Positions 1-10,924 of a DNA stretch of 64,000 nucleotides are shown here, piece after piece. The stretch's first letter is position 1, and each line of letters begins with the position of its first letter. The stretch is from Anagrus nilaparvatae (Eukaryota; Arthropoda; Insecta; Hymenoptera; Mymaridae): contig JAKSXM010000007.1 in NCBI GenBank assembly GCA_022575985.1, positions 30,320,501 through 30,384,500 of the forward strand. The letters run 5' to 3'. The notes beneath the pieces are model-generated. The model had not been told where the DNA came from. It saw nothing but the letters and a program-made list of their open reading frames with translations, and made no database searches. Position numbers and translations under genes: made by a program.

Positions 1-718
1 TAATGACGACTATATAACATATGCATACATACATTTACATATACATTTTACAATTGATGACTGTGATTGTTATAGTATTATTTTAATCTTATTAAATATA
101 CTTGTTTCATTATATGGCTCGTTTTCATTTTATTTGAAAAAATATCTTACAAAAACTAAAAATTAAAAATTCCTTTTTTAAAATCCAAACAAGGTTTTTT
201 AGACTTTTTCATCAATATTTATTCAGTGTTGCATAAAAGTTACCATAATGAACCTTTTACATCAATTTATTACGTTTTTTCATAATTATAAGGTAAAAAC
301 AGCTTAAAACCATTAAAAACCAAAATCGTTACATACGGCCTTAATATATGAATTTTTCTAGGTTTTATGTATTTTAGAGAACAATAACATATATTTTCAA
401 AGAATCCTTACTAAAAAAACGAGTTTTAGAAGTAAATTTTAAAAATATTTAATAATTTTTAAAATAAAGAGGAGCGGTAAAGGCAGGAACAGTAAAGGCT
501 TTTTTATAGAAAAATCAAAATAATTCGTAGACAAATGAACAAAAAAACTTTTCTGTTTGGAAAGTAAAGTATTTTTATGATTAAAACTTTCTAAGTTTTT
601 AATATTTTAATTACAACGCTTCTTAATCGGAGATTCATGGGAGTACGGTAAAAGCTTTTTTTTTTCCCTTCGTGATTTTTGAAATTGAACTGTTTTTTTT
701 CCTATTTAACGACCTCTT
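1..718. other. AT-rich sequence without recognised features
   Basis: I see no open frame of meaningful length, no RNA gene and no clear repeat boundary. The sequence is AT-rich with A and T runs, typical of old intergenic or transposon-derived DNA. Confidence 0.5.
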
Positions 719-1240
719 AAATTTCGATGGGATACTGCTTTTTGGGAGCTCTAGATAAAAAAATAGCAGCTTTTAAAACCTCATTTTTTACAAATTTTAA
801 ATTTCCCGCCAAGTCACGTGACCAATCAAAAATCTGACCAAAAATTTGGATTCCGCCGGAAATTTTACATAAGGATATTTCTTTTCATGTTTTTAAGAGC
901 GTTTATGTTAAGGCAGCGAAATTTTAAATTAAAAGATTAAAATATCTCATTTTTTTAAGGAATTTTTTTATTTTTTAAATTATACCAAATTATACCAAAT
1001 TATTCAAAATCAATCAGAAAATTCTTTATTATTTCACTGTTTTAACATGAAAGCTCTTAAAAACATATATAACTTAAAAGGTATATCCTTATGTAAAATT
1101 TCCCGCGGATTCCAAATTTTTGGTTAGAATTTTGATTGGTCTCGTAACTTGGCGAGAAATTTGAAATTTGTAAAAAATAAGGTTTTAAAAGCTGCTGTTT
1201 TTTTATCTAGAGCTCCCAAAAAGCAGTGTCCCATCAAAAT
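719..1240. repeat. Fold-back inverted repeat, arms about 200 bp
   Basis: The left arm (about 719-935) holds GGGAGCTCTAGAT, a stretch around the CACGTGACC site and TAAGGATAT. It recurs as a diverged reverse complement at about 1035-1240, where ATCTAGAGCTCCC and GTATATCCTTA are easy to see. About 100 bp separate the arms. No coding capacity is visible, so it looks like a non-autonomous fold-back transposon or a dimer of a short element. Confidence 0.75.
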
Positions 1241-1736
1241 TTTTTTTTCGCCAAAAAATATAAGGTTTAAGGAAAATTTTAAGCCTGGTTACAAGATTTT
1301 TCACTAATAGACATTTGAGAAATCTAATGTGAGTTTTTTACAGCAATAATAAAAAAAATTATGACTCATTTTTCTTACATTTTTTACGACAGTCAAAAAC
1401 ACTAAAATGGCTGCAAAATAAAGAATTTGAAATAAAATCGAGAATTTCCTCTGGAAGGCTAAAAATTGGGCTGGTTACTTACTTTTGGTAGTACTTTCAG
1501 AAAAAAACATTTTGGGGCAGTTTTGAAGACCTGACCATACAAATCGCCCTCACTTCATTTAAATCTACCCAAAAATAATTTAGACACATGAGGTTTTTTT
1601 GACCACATCCGTTTTTTTTTATTTATTTTTTTTCTTTTTTTAAAATAATCTTTGGGGTTTCTAGATCAATTCTGCTATTTTGGAAACCATTTTTATTTAA
1701 AAAAATCCTTTTTTATTTAACCTACGTAAAAAAAGT

Positions 1737-1775
1737 CTGGGGTCATTTTGACCCACAGTGACCTACGAGGGTTAA
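1737..1775. mobile_element. piggyBac-like terminus next to a TTAA
   Basis: Read on the minus strand, TTAA is followed by CCCTCGTAGGTCACTGTGGG and then a short internal inverted GGTCA/TGACC motif. A terminus starting with CCC beside a TTAA target site is the hallmark of piggyBac-type elements. The matching opposite end is not visible nearby. The adjacent 1295-1560 resembles, in reverse orientation, the sequence at about 51480-51680, so both may be remnants of one non-autonomous family. Confidence 0.5.
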
Positions 1776-2049
1776 AATTTATACGGAAAAATCTTTTTAT
1801 ATTATATGGAAATGATTTTAAAATTTGTAAAAAACAATTTTTTTAAATTTTTGAATGACTAAGGTAGGTTTATTTTAAAAGTTTTATTATTAGTTGTATT
1901 GGGTTTGAAAAAAATATCTCATTGTTTGAGTGTCTTCTCTGCGGTTCAAAGTGTGTTCAGTGTGTTCTATATACATCATTTTTCACTAAAAAAACGTCTG
2001 TAAGGATTTTTTCCAGTGTCTAATATTTATATATTTTTGAATTTAAAGG

Positions 2050-2402
2050 AAAATTTGTGTTTGGTTATTCTTCTGTGGATAAAGAAAACTGAGTTTTATT
2101 TTTTCTTTTTATAAGCTCTTTTATGCGTTTACTGAGTTTACGTCGGGATTTACTAATATACGAGAGATTGCAGTCTTTACATTTAATTTTGTATACAATA
2201 TTATTTTTGTCTGCTTTTTTGACTTTGTCTTTCCCTAGTGTTATGATGTTACTAAATTTATTAATATTTTATTTAATGACAGAAATATTACATAGTTTTA
2301 AGGTGGGAACAATGTCATCATTAAAGTATTTGTAAAAAGGTACGATTAGTTTATATTTTGGAACATTATTCTCTGGGGTGGTATTTTGTGGTAGATTTTT
2401 TC
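2050..2402 (-). pseudogene. Penelope-like element fragment, GIY-YIG endonuclease domain
   Basis: Translating the minus strand gives a 3' fragment of a Penelope-like element polyprotein. After one in-frame stop come a lysine-rich linker, the segment IVYKIKCKDCNLSYISKS that matches the start of the GIY-YIG nuclease domain, and then basic KRIKE-type sequence up to a TAA. In the family this nuclease nicks the target so that the reverse transcriptase can copy the element RNA. The glycine expected in the second motif (Y-x-G) is serine here, and no reverse transcriptase part is present. This is a dead, truncated copy, recognised from the domain pattern and not from a search. Confidence 0.6.
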
Positions 2403-2794
2403 GTGTTCAAATTATTTTTTAATTTATTTTAAAATAATTTCATTATTTTTTTAAAGCTATTTTTTAAAATTTTAGTGCAGTTTAAACTACTCAAAAATAG
2501 CAAGATGAATATGAAATATTAAATTAGGCAATTTATTCTAACAGTTAAAGGTAATAAAAATATTTTTATTTAATTTAATAATTCTAAAATAACTAGTGTG
2601 TGATCAGAATCTGTTCCTCGATTTATTCTTTTTTTGATTTGTCGCGCTGATTTTGTCATGCTCGTGATTCATATTTTTTATTGGCTAGCGGTGTAAAATT
2701 CAAGAAGTGATTCGGACACATACGCTCACGCGTTATTTAACTTTTATTATATTTTAAAATACTTAATTATAAATAAAATCTTGTATAAATAGAA

Positions 2795-3184
2795 ATAAAT
2801 TTTTGACCTTTTATCGAGTAAATTAATGGTGTTATTTTTTTTTTATTAACGTTTCGGTCTCTGATTCAGACCCCTATCAAAATCTACAAAAATTAATAAA
2901 AATTTGAATATACATATAATTTAACTTTAAATTTATAACTGATATTGATCTTATTTATAGTGTAATAATTATGGACATAAAAATTAGATGTGTGAAATCT
3001 AAAGTCGTAAAAAATGTAAAATCTTGATATTCATGATTAAAAAATCTGTAAAAAAGATACATGAAAATAATTTAACCTAATATGCTTGCAATTGTTAAAT
3101 TTCAATATTACATACCATAAGTCATTATCATATTACTTAAGTCAAATATACAAAAATTTAAATAATAAATATATATATATTTGT
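2795..3184 (-). repeat. Inverted terminal repeat (pLTR-like), left copy
   Basis: About 390 bp that recur as a reverse complement at 5612-5988. The shared sequence includes the hairpin-forming GGTCTGA...AGAGACCGAAACG motif (minus orientation), a CCATTAATTTACTCGATAAA block and a block around CTTGCAATTGTTAAATTTC. Penelope-like elements carry such pseudo-LTRs, and a GIY-YIG coding remnant lies between the two copies. The hairpin followed by CGAAAC is typical of their ends. Confidence 0.65.
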
Positions 3185-3296
3185 ATGTTAAACTAATATT
3201 GCAGAATATTTGAAAGATATAGTTAATCACAATAAATAATTAAATAAGATAATTGCAAAAGTATAATAGTTATTATTATAATAATGTAATAATGTA

Positions 3297-4512
3297 AACA
3301 ATGCGGTCTATCACGTGCGGACCTAAGACTGGAAAGCGCAGGCTTCTTATGTCGGTAACCCACTCCATACTACTGTATGGTGCAGAAGTATGGGCCGACT
3401 GCATCGCCCTGCGAATCTCCTGTGCCTATCGAACAGTGTCGTTGGAGGCAGCTTTAGTCATTGCTGGGGTAATCCCGATAGATCTGCTGGCTCTTGAGAG
3501 ACAGTATATCTATCTGAACAAAGAGAGGGAAAGGTATTGACCGCGCGAAAGCTACTTCGCCAGATCAGCCTAAGCGATTGGCAGAAACGCTGGACCGACT
3601 ACACGGAGAGCAAATGGACCAAGAGATTGATAGGAGAGATATCACCTTGGATAAATAGAGGGCATGGGGACATTAATTATTTTTTGACCCAATTCCTAAG
3701 TGGACATGGACTTTTTTTCTCCTACCTCTTTCGGATCCAGAAGATGAATAGTGCTAAATGTATATACTGTCCTGGCAAAGAAGACACGCCAGAACACACA
3801 TTCTTCAAATGCGATAGGTGGGCTGCTAAAAAGTTTCAATTAGAAGCTAACATCGGTCAAATCGCACCTGAGAATGTGGTTACCCTGATGCTTCGAAATT
3901 AGGAAGTATGGTCCGAAATTGGCCAGTATGTGGAGTACATACTCCGCACCAAAAAACCTGAAGCCCAAGGTATAGGCTAATATTAAGACGTATTGCGGTT
4001 ATCCGGATGACTGCAGCTGTTGTACTAACATACTATCATCCCTGCAGTTACTCTTGATACCGCAAGCAATAGTAGATGGTAGGATAATATTTATTTATTT
4101 ATTTTCTTTATTTATCTATCTATTTATATATATTTATTTATTTATTTATTAACCTTCTTTTTTGATGATAATGAGAAATAACGTATATTTTTAGCTAACA
4201 TATATTTTATTAAAGATGGCAGTACATAAAGACGAAATTTCAACCAGATGGAATGACGGAGTCCTTAACCAGACTGGCGAGTCAGTGGATGCAAGTCAAA
4301 AGATGGAGTTCATGAATAGAACTAAATGGCCTTGAACCTGTCCTGAAGTAATGTGAAAACGGTCCTGGGATAGGCTCGCATAAGGTAGGAAGGGAGTGGA
4401 GATTTAGTGGGTATAGGCAAGGTAGGTCGAGTCCTACATAACTGTCAGTTCGGATGCTGATCAGTATGCGTAATGCATTTCTCCACTTCCTACGCAAAAT
4501 AAAAAAAAAAAA
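3297..4512 (+). mobile_element. 5'-truncated R1-clade LINE copy
   Basis: A truncated non-LTR retrotransposon holding only the C-terminal part of ORF2 and a 3' UTR. Its 3' end (about 4205-4512) shares GAGATTTAGTGGGTAT, a GAGTCCTACATAAC block and a final CCTACG followed by an A-run with the end of the larger copy at 46255, so both belong to one family. A TTTA/TCTA microsatellite (about 4085-4155) lies between the coding part and the 3' UTR block and may mark an internal rearrangement. Confidence 0.75.
3301..3902 (+). pseudogene. R1-clade LINE ORF2 C-terminal remnant
   Basis: Two overlapping frames (3301-3540 and 3537-3902) together encode the region after the reverse transcriptase: LLYGAEVWAD, then AYRTVS and a GVIPIDLLALERQ segment, then the C-terminal zinc motif CIYC-x8-H-x4-C. 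A frameshift lies at about 3537. Compared with the paralogue at about 45380-45480, roughly 18 codons are missing between AEVWAD and the RISCAYRTVS segment. ORF2 normally nicks DNA and reverse-transcribes the element RNA; this fragment has neither the endonuclease nor the polymerase core. The zinc motif is intact here, unlike in the 45-kb copy. Confidence 0.8.
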
Positions 4513-4668
4513 ACAATGCGGTTTAAAAATAATAATAATTTAAATATATGTAAAAAAGGTACTTGTAGTGACATAAGTATTTGATTAAAGATATATGCAG
4601 TGATTTTTAATCAATAAAGAAGTATGAAAAGATGACTAGATATGTTGCCATGGTAACGTACGGTTATT

Positions 4669-5590
4669 CTATGTAAACAATACATGCATGTACTTTTTCA
4701 CTTTATGAATTACAGATAAATATGGTTTGAATAGACCTTGTGAATCTTTTTTCAGGTTGATAGGGTTTAATTGTGTGTTAATGTAAAGTGCCTCAGAAGT
4801 ATTACGCTTATGATAAGAAGGTCCTCTGTCTAATACAGAAATCATTCCACTTAAATTTGTGCTTGGTGTAATTGTAGCGTTGTGTGACAACTTTTTCTTT
4901 TTCTTCATTCTTTTTTTTGTTATTATCGATGTTATCGTTGTCATTAGGAGCTTCTGTTGTTGGGGTATTCTTATCTTTGTTCGTACTTCTAAGGATTCTT
5001 GTACTTTTAGGTGATTGGATCTTCTCTTTTTCTTCAACTAGTTTCTTTTCCTTTTTGATGATTCTATCTGTACCAGCCTTGATGCTTCTCTTTTTGTTTA
5101 AAGTCCGACATAAGATGCATCACATTGTTCACATTCAATTTTATATATAACATTAGTTTTCTCACCCTTAGGTGTTCTATCTTTGGCTTTAATGACTAGG
5201 TTGCTATTATTATTTATGATGTTAGGTATTGGTACAATGCCTTGTTTTTTAAGCATGCCACACATACTATTATAAAAACCTTCTACATGTGGTATGCTCA
5301 CTTTAAGTTTTTTAATGAAAATTTTTTTGTTTATGTCAAAATGAGAGTTATTATCAATAGCATTTGTGGTCCTATATTCTAATGTGTTAACGCTTTACTT
5401 CATGCAATAATCTATAAATTTGGTCGGATAGTTGTTGTTTATTAAAAGATGTTTACTATGTCCAGATTTTCAATGTGGTAACATTCTTCAGATAATAAGA
5501 TGGCCTTATCAACTAGAGTGTATATCATGCCAATTTGGTGTTTTGTGTGGTCAGAGTTAAAGTTAAAATATCTGCTATATTTTTCAAACA
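4669..5590 (-). pseudogene. Penelope-like element ORF, 3' part with GIY-YIG domain
   Basis: On the minus strand, 5301-5098 encodes a lysine-rich linker followed by VIYKIECEQCDASYVGL, a good match to the start of the GIY-YIG domain of Penelope-like elements. The frame stops directly after this. A second frame (5037-4669) carries the C-terminal end of the domain (ISVLDRGPSYHKRNTSEALY) and the tail. Between 5320 and 5590 a degraded stretch, broken by stops, contains a CYHIENLDIVNIF segment resembling the end of the reverse transcriptase. Several frameshifts separate the parts. It is flanked by the inverted pLTR-like repeats and has been separated from the left one by LINE sequence. Dead copy. 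Confidence 0.6.
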
Positions 5591-5611
5591 TCCTGTAATA
5601 TTAGTTTAAAA

Positions 5612-5988
5612 TACATATATATATATATATATTTGTTATTTAAATTTTTTTATATTTGACTCAAGTAATATGATAATGACTTATGGTATGTAATATTGAA
5701 ATTTAACAATTGCAAGCATATTAGGTTAAATTATTTTCATGTATCTTTTTTACAGATTTTTTAATCATGAATATCAAGATTTTACATTTTTTACGACTTT
5801 AAGTTTCACACACCTAATTTTTATGTCCATAATTATTACACTATAAGTAAGATCAATATCAGTTATAAATTTAGAGTTAAATTTTATGTATATTCAAATT
5901 TTTATTTATTAGACCGAAACGTTAATAAAAAACAAATAACACCATTAATTTACTCGATAAAAGGTCTAAAATTTATTTCTATTTAATT
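5612..5988 (+). repeat. Inverted terminal repeat (pLTR-like), right copy
   Basis: Reverse complement of 2795-3184 with modest divergence. It begins after an AT microsatellite (about 5605-5630) and ends in the ACTCGATAAAAGGTC block. It lies on the 5' side of the Penelope-like coding remnant. Confidence 0.65.
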
Positions 5989-7560
5989 TCAACACTCGAG
6001 TATCAACTATAACAAAATTTTATAAAATCTTATATATTTATAATTATAATTAAATTTATTAAAAAGTACGGAAATAAGAAATACAATGATTTTCTCTTTT
6101 TATTATGAAATCTTCTAAAAATTTCGCCATCGATTTTATCAAAGTGGTCGATTTATTGATGCTCTGTAAGGTCTGCGGCACGCTTTATAAAAATTTGTAA
6201 GACAATTTTAATTATTAATTTTTTAATTTATTATAAACTTTAAAAATAATTATATATTTCAATATAAATTTTAATAAAAAATGTTTAAACTAATAGAACA
6301 TTACATCAGTATATGCGACCCGCAACATATGAAAACTCATTCGAGTATTTCGTCATCCTATTATAAAATTACGCCGTCCAAGACAAAAGAAAAATTTATT
6401 TTTGGGATATAAAGTGTTCTGGACAGTAATCAATATTTGATGCAATATTTAATATTTTTTCTTGAGATAATTTTTGAAAATAAAAATAATAATGATTTAT
6501 TAAAATCATTCAAAAAAAATGCAATATTTGCAATCTACATCTTACTGTATTTATTAATGAATTGAGCTAGTTTTAATATAATTAAACATGAAATATGATT
6601 TTGAGGGGGTTGGCTCGCTTTAGCACGCAGGGGGCTTGACCCCTTTTTACCTTAAACAAAACTAAAGGCGTTACTCTCGTGACCCCTGATTTAGTTCTTT
6701 TCGTTAATATTATAATCATTTTTAATTTTATTTTTACCGGGCTTGGTAACGCAGAGATAACGTTCTTGCTTTGTAATATAGTATTATTAGCGGGTTCGCA
6801 ATGATACTATGAGCAATGATACTTTCATTTCTAAATAAAAAATTAATAAAAATTAAATATTCATTATAAGAAGGGAGAGTAGAGCTGGCTGCCGGTCCGC
6901 AGTAGACAGATGAAATAGAAAGTGCTATTTACTGTCTCTGTATGTCATGCATAGAGGGCGTTTTTTCAAGGTTTTTCGCGCCTCTTTTAAAGCGTAGTGT
7001 CGTAGAAATACAACTCTGCGATTTAAAGACGGAATCGTCAGCATGGCTCCTATAAAGAATTCGGACCTTGGACCGCAATTGGCCTTCCCAAATCCTAAGA
7101 AGGTTAAAGATAATTGAGTTTAAGAAACGGTTGTTAAAGTTTAACAAACCCTGTATATTCCTTCTAATTCTACAGTTTCACTAACAATTTATCCACATAC
7201 GTCTTCAAAAATTATTTCCATTAAAGGAAAAAGCGGTATATAACTCGATATATATATATCGACTTCCGAGGCAATAAAAGCAAAAAATGCGGTTTGAACC
7301 TCTTGTGCAAGTTATTGGTGACCTCCGGCATAACGTAATGTTCAAAGAGGTTAAACATATGCACACACATACATAATTTTAATTTTTCTAAGAATTTTGA
7401 TGCTTCTTTTAAATTATGCAAATTACTTTAGTCAATATTTTTGTTTATATTATTTTACTTTCAATTCCTATCTTTAACAGCTCTGTTTTAATTTCTCTTT
7501 AATTTCTCTGTTTTAATTTTTCATAATGTTCTCTTTCTTCTTTTTTTCGTTTGATATACT
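5989..7560. other. No gene recognised; GC-richer island at 6845-7150
   Basis: Mostly AT-rich. The 6845-7150 stretch is clearly richer in G and C and carries GCTGGCTGCCGGTCCGC and a degenerate minus-strand frame (7147-6929) I cannot assign. A second small island at 6605-6690 holds GGGGGTTGGCTCGC and GGGGCTTGACCCC. I cannot name either; both could be ends of old transposons. Confidence 0.35.
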
Positions 7561-7564
7561 TTGA

Positions 7565-8310
7565 TCTTTTAATTTTTATAGAAATCATTGAGAGAAATCT
7601 TTTTTATGATTTGAAAAACTAATGATATAATAACGGGCTTCATTCCTGATGTAACGCCAATACTGTTGTTCGAATCTATCAACATCGATGCTTTGCAGAA
7701 TTTTATTTATTCTTTCATCTAAATTTTTATAAAAATCTTTTATGTCTTGTAACCCATATATTATTATATTTTTTGCTATACTTTTTAGTCTGTTAATTTT
7801 ACTATTAAATTTATTTCATCAATGGGCTTTGCCTTTTTTATTCTCAGTCACTTATTTTTTCATCCAATTCAATTTTTCTTCTTTTTGTGAAAATTTTTGT
7901 GGGCCTGTTATTAATATTTTTCATCAACTTTGTAAACAATCTTGTCAAGCATGCTCATTTTATTATCCTGTAGGTAACCAAAAATTATTGTACGTTACTT
8001 AATTTCTTCCAATTCCGTTTTTTAGAACAATTATAATGCCATCAATGGCTTTCCCTCTATTTCCAACTTTATTTGCACGTTCAAACCACCAGTTAAAATT
8101 GTCATCTAGTTTTTTGAGGGCACTTAATGGGGATGCGCACTCAAAGCTAAAATAAAGAGCGCCGAAGCCAATTGGTCCGAAAAACACGTATATTTTAAAT
8201 GGGAAGAAATTGACCAATCACATTCCGGTCCAAAAATACATGGGAAAGATATAGCTGTAACCACTAGGGCCACCATGCAGTACGCAACCCCATTCTATAA
8301 TTCGCTTAGA
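7565..8310 (-). pseudogene. Degenerate coding remnant of unknown function
   Basis: Read on the minus strand, several consecutive stretches look like decayed protein-coding sequence: 8217-7999, with FGPIGFGALYF and WWFERANKVGNRGKAIDG, then a frame near 7740-7577 reading FYKNLDERINKIL and DVDRFEQQYWRYIRNEARYY. Stops and frame changes separate them. Charged, non-repetitive composition in such AT-rich DNA suggests genuine former coding sequence, probably of a transposable element. I do not recognise the family. Confidence 0.35.
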
Positions 8311-8779
8311 CATACCACTTCAAATTCTTTAATTAATTAATAAAAAGCACTTTTATATTAAAGAAACTAGTTATATTCTAAATTATTAATTTAATCTCTT
8401 TTTTTCCTTTTTAATTCAATAGTATTGAAACTTCCGTTACTCGTACACTTTTCATACTTTTTGTTTTGATTAATTTTTTTCTTCACTTTATTATCAAGCT
8501 TAGTACTAGAATTACTTATATTTACTTATATTTTTTCTTCAGCATCAAGTTGCTACTTTATTATTTAGCTTTTTTACCCTTTTCTCTTATTTGCTTTCTC
8601 CACTTGATTTCCATTTACATCAACTTTATTTAATTTTTTTTTATTTTCATGCCATACAAAGGAATAAATATTTATCTAGGTTTTTATTTTCAATTTTATT
8701 CCAGCCTCCTACAATTTTTTTTATATTCGTCAACAAATGTTTTAATTTTTATCTGTATCTCTCTTTTATTTTTTCCTGG

Positions 8780-8940
8780 ATTATCATATATATGTTACAC
8801 ACCATTTGTGAAATTGACCAATTCATGAACTGATCAATGCTAAAAAAATTAAAGCGATCAGTTCGTGAAATGGTCAAATTATTTGACCACTTCGTGAATT
8901 GGTAAAAAAAATAAAATTTATTTCACAAATGGGTCAACGT
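8780..8940. repeat. Cluster of short inverted motifs
   Basis: Variants of TTCATGAACTGATCA and its reverse complement TGATCAGTTCGTGAA, and of CATTTGTGAAATTGACCA and its reverse complement, alternate within 160 bp. This gives several nested hairpins. Nothing else is recognised between 8311 and 9069. Confidence 0.5.
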
Positions 8941-9069
8941 CCAATTTTTACATAGAGAAGAAATTTCAAATGTTTATGATCATTATAGCGTCAACGGTTT
9001 CTTTACTTGTACTTGTACTTCATTATTATTTTTTGTTATTGTATTATTTATTTCTTCACGGTATGCTTT

Positions 9070-10057
9070 ACACCAAACCTAAAAGAATTTTTTGTTACCC
9101 AAAAAAGAATTAATGATTATTTAATTTTTTTAAAAGGAATTATTTTGAGTTTAATTCTTTAAAAAAAGATGATTTTCATTTTAATTCTTTTCAGAATTTA
9201 TTTTGATAACAAAACTTTCAAAAGGTTAAATCGAAATTAAAATTGAAAGAAAATCATTTAGAAATTAATTTATTTATAACCAATTTAAAATATGTTATAA
9301 ACAACGTGTTTTTAACTGAATTAAAATTTATTGCTTGAATGCTAGCAAAAAAATAAGTTGTGGATCTTAATGAAAATAATTGTTATTAAAATAAAGTATT
9401 TAGTGGACGTTGTGTTTCTAAAAAATAGTATATTTACGGCTCGAGTCCAGAAAAGTAAAGAATGGCCCAAATCGCATGTAAATTACCTTCCGAGGCGAAG
9501 CCGAGGATGGTAAACTGCGATTTGGGTCATTCCTTATTTATGGACAAGGGTCGTATAACATTTTTCTGTATCTGTGGCGAGAAAACACGTCTTTGCCGGA
9601 CGTGTAGCGTAAAAGCAATTCGCTTACCAAACTGGGTATTAATATTTTTCAAACCACGTCTCCAGATGTAATGCCATAAGATTTTTTATTTAAATTACTT
9701 TTTTTTAGAAACACAATGACCGCAATAAATACGTTATTTTAATAACAATTATATTCACTAAGATCCACAACTTATTTAAAGCTAGCATTTAAGCAATAAA
9801 TTTTAATTCAGTTAAAAACACGTTTTTTATAACCTATTTTAAATTGGTTATAAATAAATTAATTTCTAAATGATTTTCTTTAAATTTTAATTTCGACTTA
9901 ACCTTTTGAAAGTTTTGTTGCCAAAATAAATTCCGAAAAGAATTAAAATGAAAATCATTTGTTTTAAAAGAATTAAACTCAAAATAATTCCTTTTAAAAA
10001 AATTAAATAAAGATTAATTCTTTTTCGGGTAACAAAAAATTCTTTTAGGTTTGGTGT
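9070..10057. mobile_element. Fold-back MITE with about 350-bp inverted arms
   Basis: The element starts ACACCAAACCTAAAAG and ends CTTTTAGGTTTGGTGT. The two arms (about 9070-9420 and 9705-10057) are diverged reverse complements, including the GTGGATCTTA and GCTAGCA blocks and the AACACGT block. The centre (9421-9704) contains a smaller inverted repeat. No transposase frame is present, so this is a non-autonomous element. Confidence 0.8.
9462..9530. repeat. Small inverted repeat inside the fold-back element
   Basis: ATGGCCCAAATCGCA is followed about 50 bp later by its near reverse complement TGCGATTTGGGTCAT, with a CTTCCGAGGCGAAGCCGAGG hairpin between. A related GCGATTTGGGGCATTC followed by ACAAGGGCCGTATAA occurs at about 30095-30135, so this is a repeated element in its own right. 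Confidence 0.6.
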
Positions 10058-10924
10058 GTATTGATGTTTTAAAAATATATTTATGCTTCAGTTGTTAGAT
10101 TTGTTTTTTATATTTCATATTTTTAAATGTAAATGTGAATATAAATAATCTCTTTATTTGTATTACAAAATTTCTGATACAGAATAACATAGTATAGTAT
10201 AATAGCATAGCATAACAATTATAACATATAAAGTAATAAGAAACATAATTAGCAGTATCATAGCAACAATAAGTAGCATACAGTGAAAGAATAGTGACAT
10301 TTTTTGGTAACATTAATGTATTTCAGTCCTGATAAAATTTTGTTACCGAATCTTTATATGTATGACTATAACCTTACAAGTACTTAAATAAACATGTTTT
10401 AAAGGAGTTAGTCAAGGGAAGGAATCGTATTGATGAAGGGAAAAAATTTCAGCTTTTTACTCCTTGTACATAGAATGAGGAGTTCCCATGCTAGTTTTCA
10501 TGTTTGGGTGTAGCCATCTCGCGTATTATTAACTCACTTCACCTCTAGCTGTCTCTTGAGGAATGTACTTTTTAAAAATGTGAGTCAATTATTCTCGCTC
10601 ACAAAAACGAAGAATTTTATATATGTAACGAGCCTACCTGTAATAGCCTCTTTAGTTATTAGTGTGACCTTCAGTTTAAGATAGCTAAATAAAAGTAGAC
10701 ACGTATTGTAAAGATAAAGTGATGTAATGTAATGTATAGTTTCTTAGAGATAAGTCTTGAGTAGTAATTTCAACAAGTAGAGAAACAGACCTAATTGTCG
10801 TTTCTCTCATTAGGTAATGTACAATAATTATTCAATGTAAAATATTAAATTAATTAATTGTTAAATAATAAATCTCTCTTTAGAGCAACACAAAGGTCGT
10901 TATTATTAAAATACACTACTCAAA
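10058..10924. other. No gene recognised
   Basis: AT-rich. The 10130-10300 stretch is a low-complexity run of ATAGCATAGCATAAC-type motifs. The remainder may include the 3' flank of the neighbouring LINE, which reads towards it. Confidence 0.4.

Noticed and set aside
2123..2335. 70-codon plus-strand frame
   Set aside because: It is the reverse-strand shadow of the Penelope-like GIY-YIG remnant.
5920..5945. ACCGAAACG in the pLTR-like repeat as a hammerhead core
   Set aside because: The CTGANGA half is not present at a workable distance; the hairpin is better explained as an ordinary Penelope-like terminus.
6566..6690. Helitron 3' end on the minus strand
   Set aside because: CTAG is present but is followed by C rather than T, and the GC-rich hairpin is too far away.
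8591..8833. 80-codon plus-strand frame with Phe/Ile/Leu-rich sequence
   Set aside because: Composition is that of T-rich non-coding DNA; no start context or homologous features.
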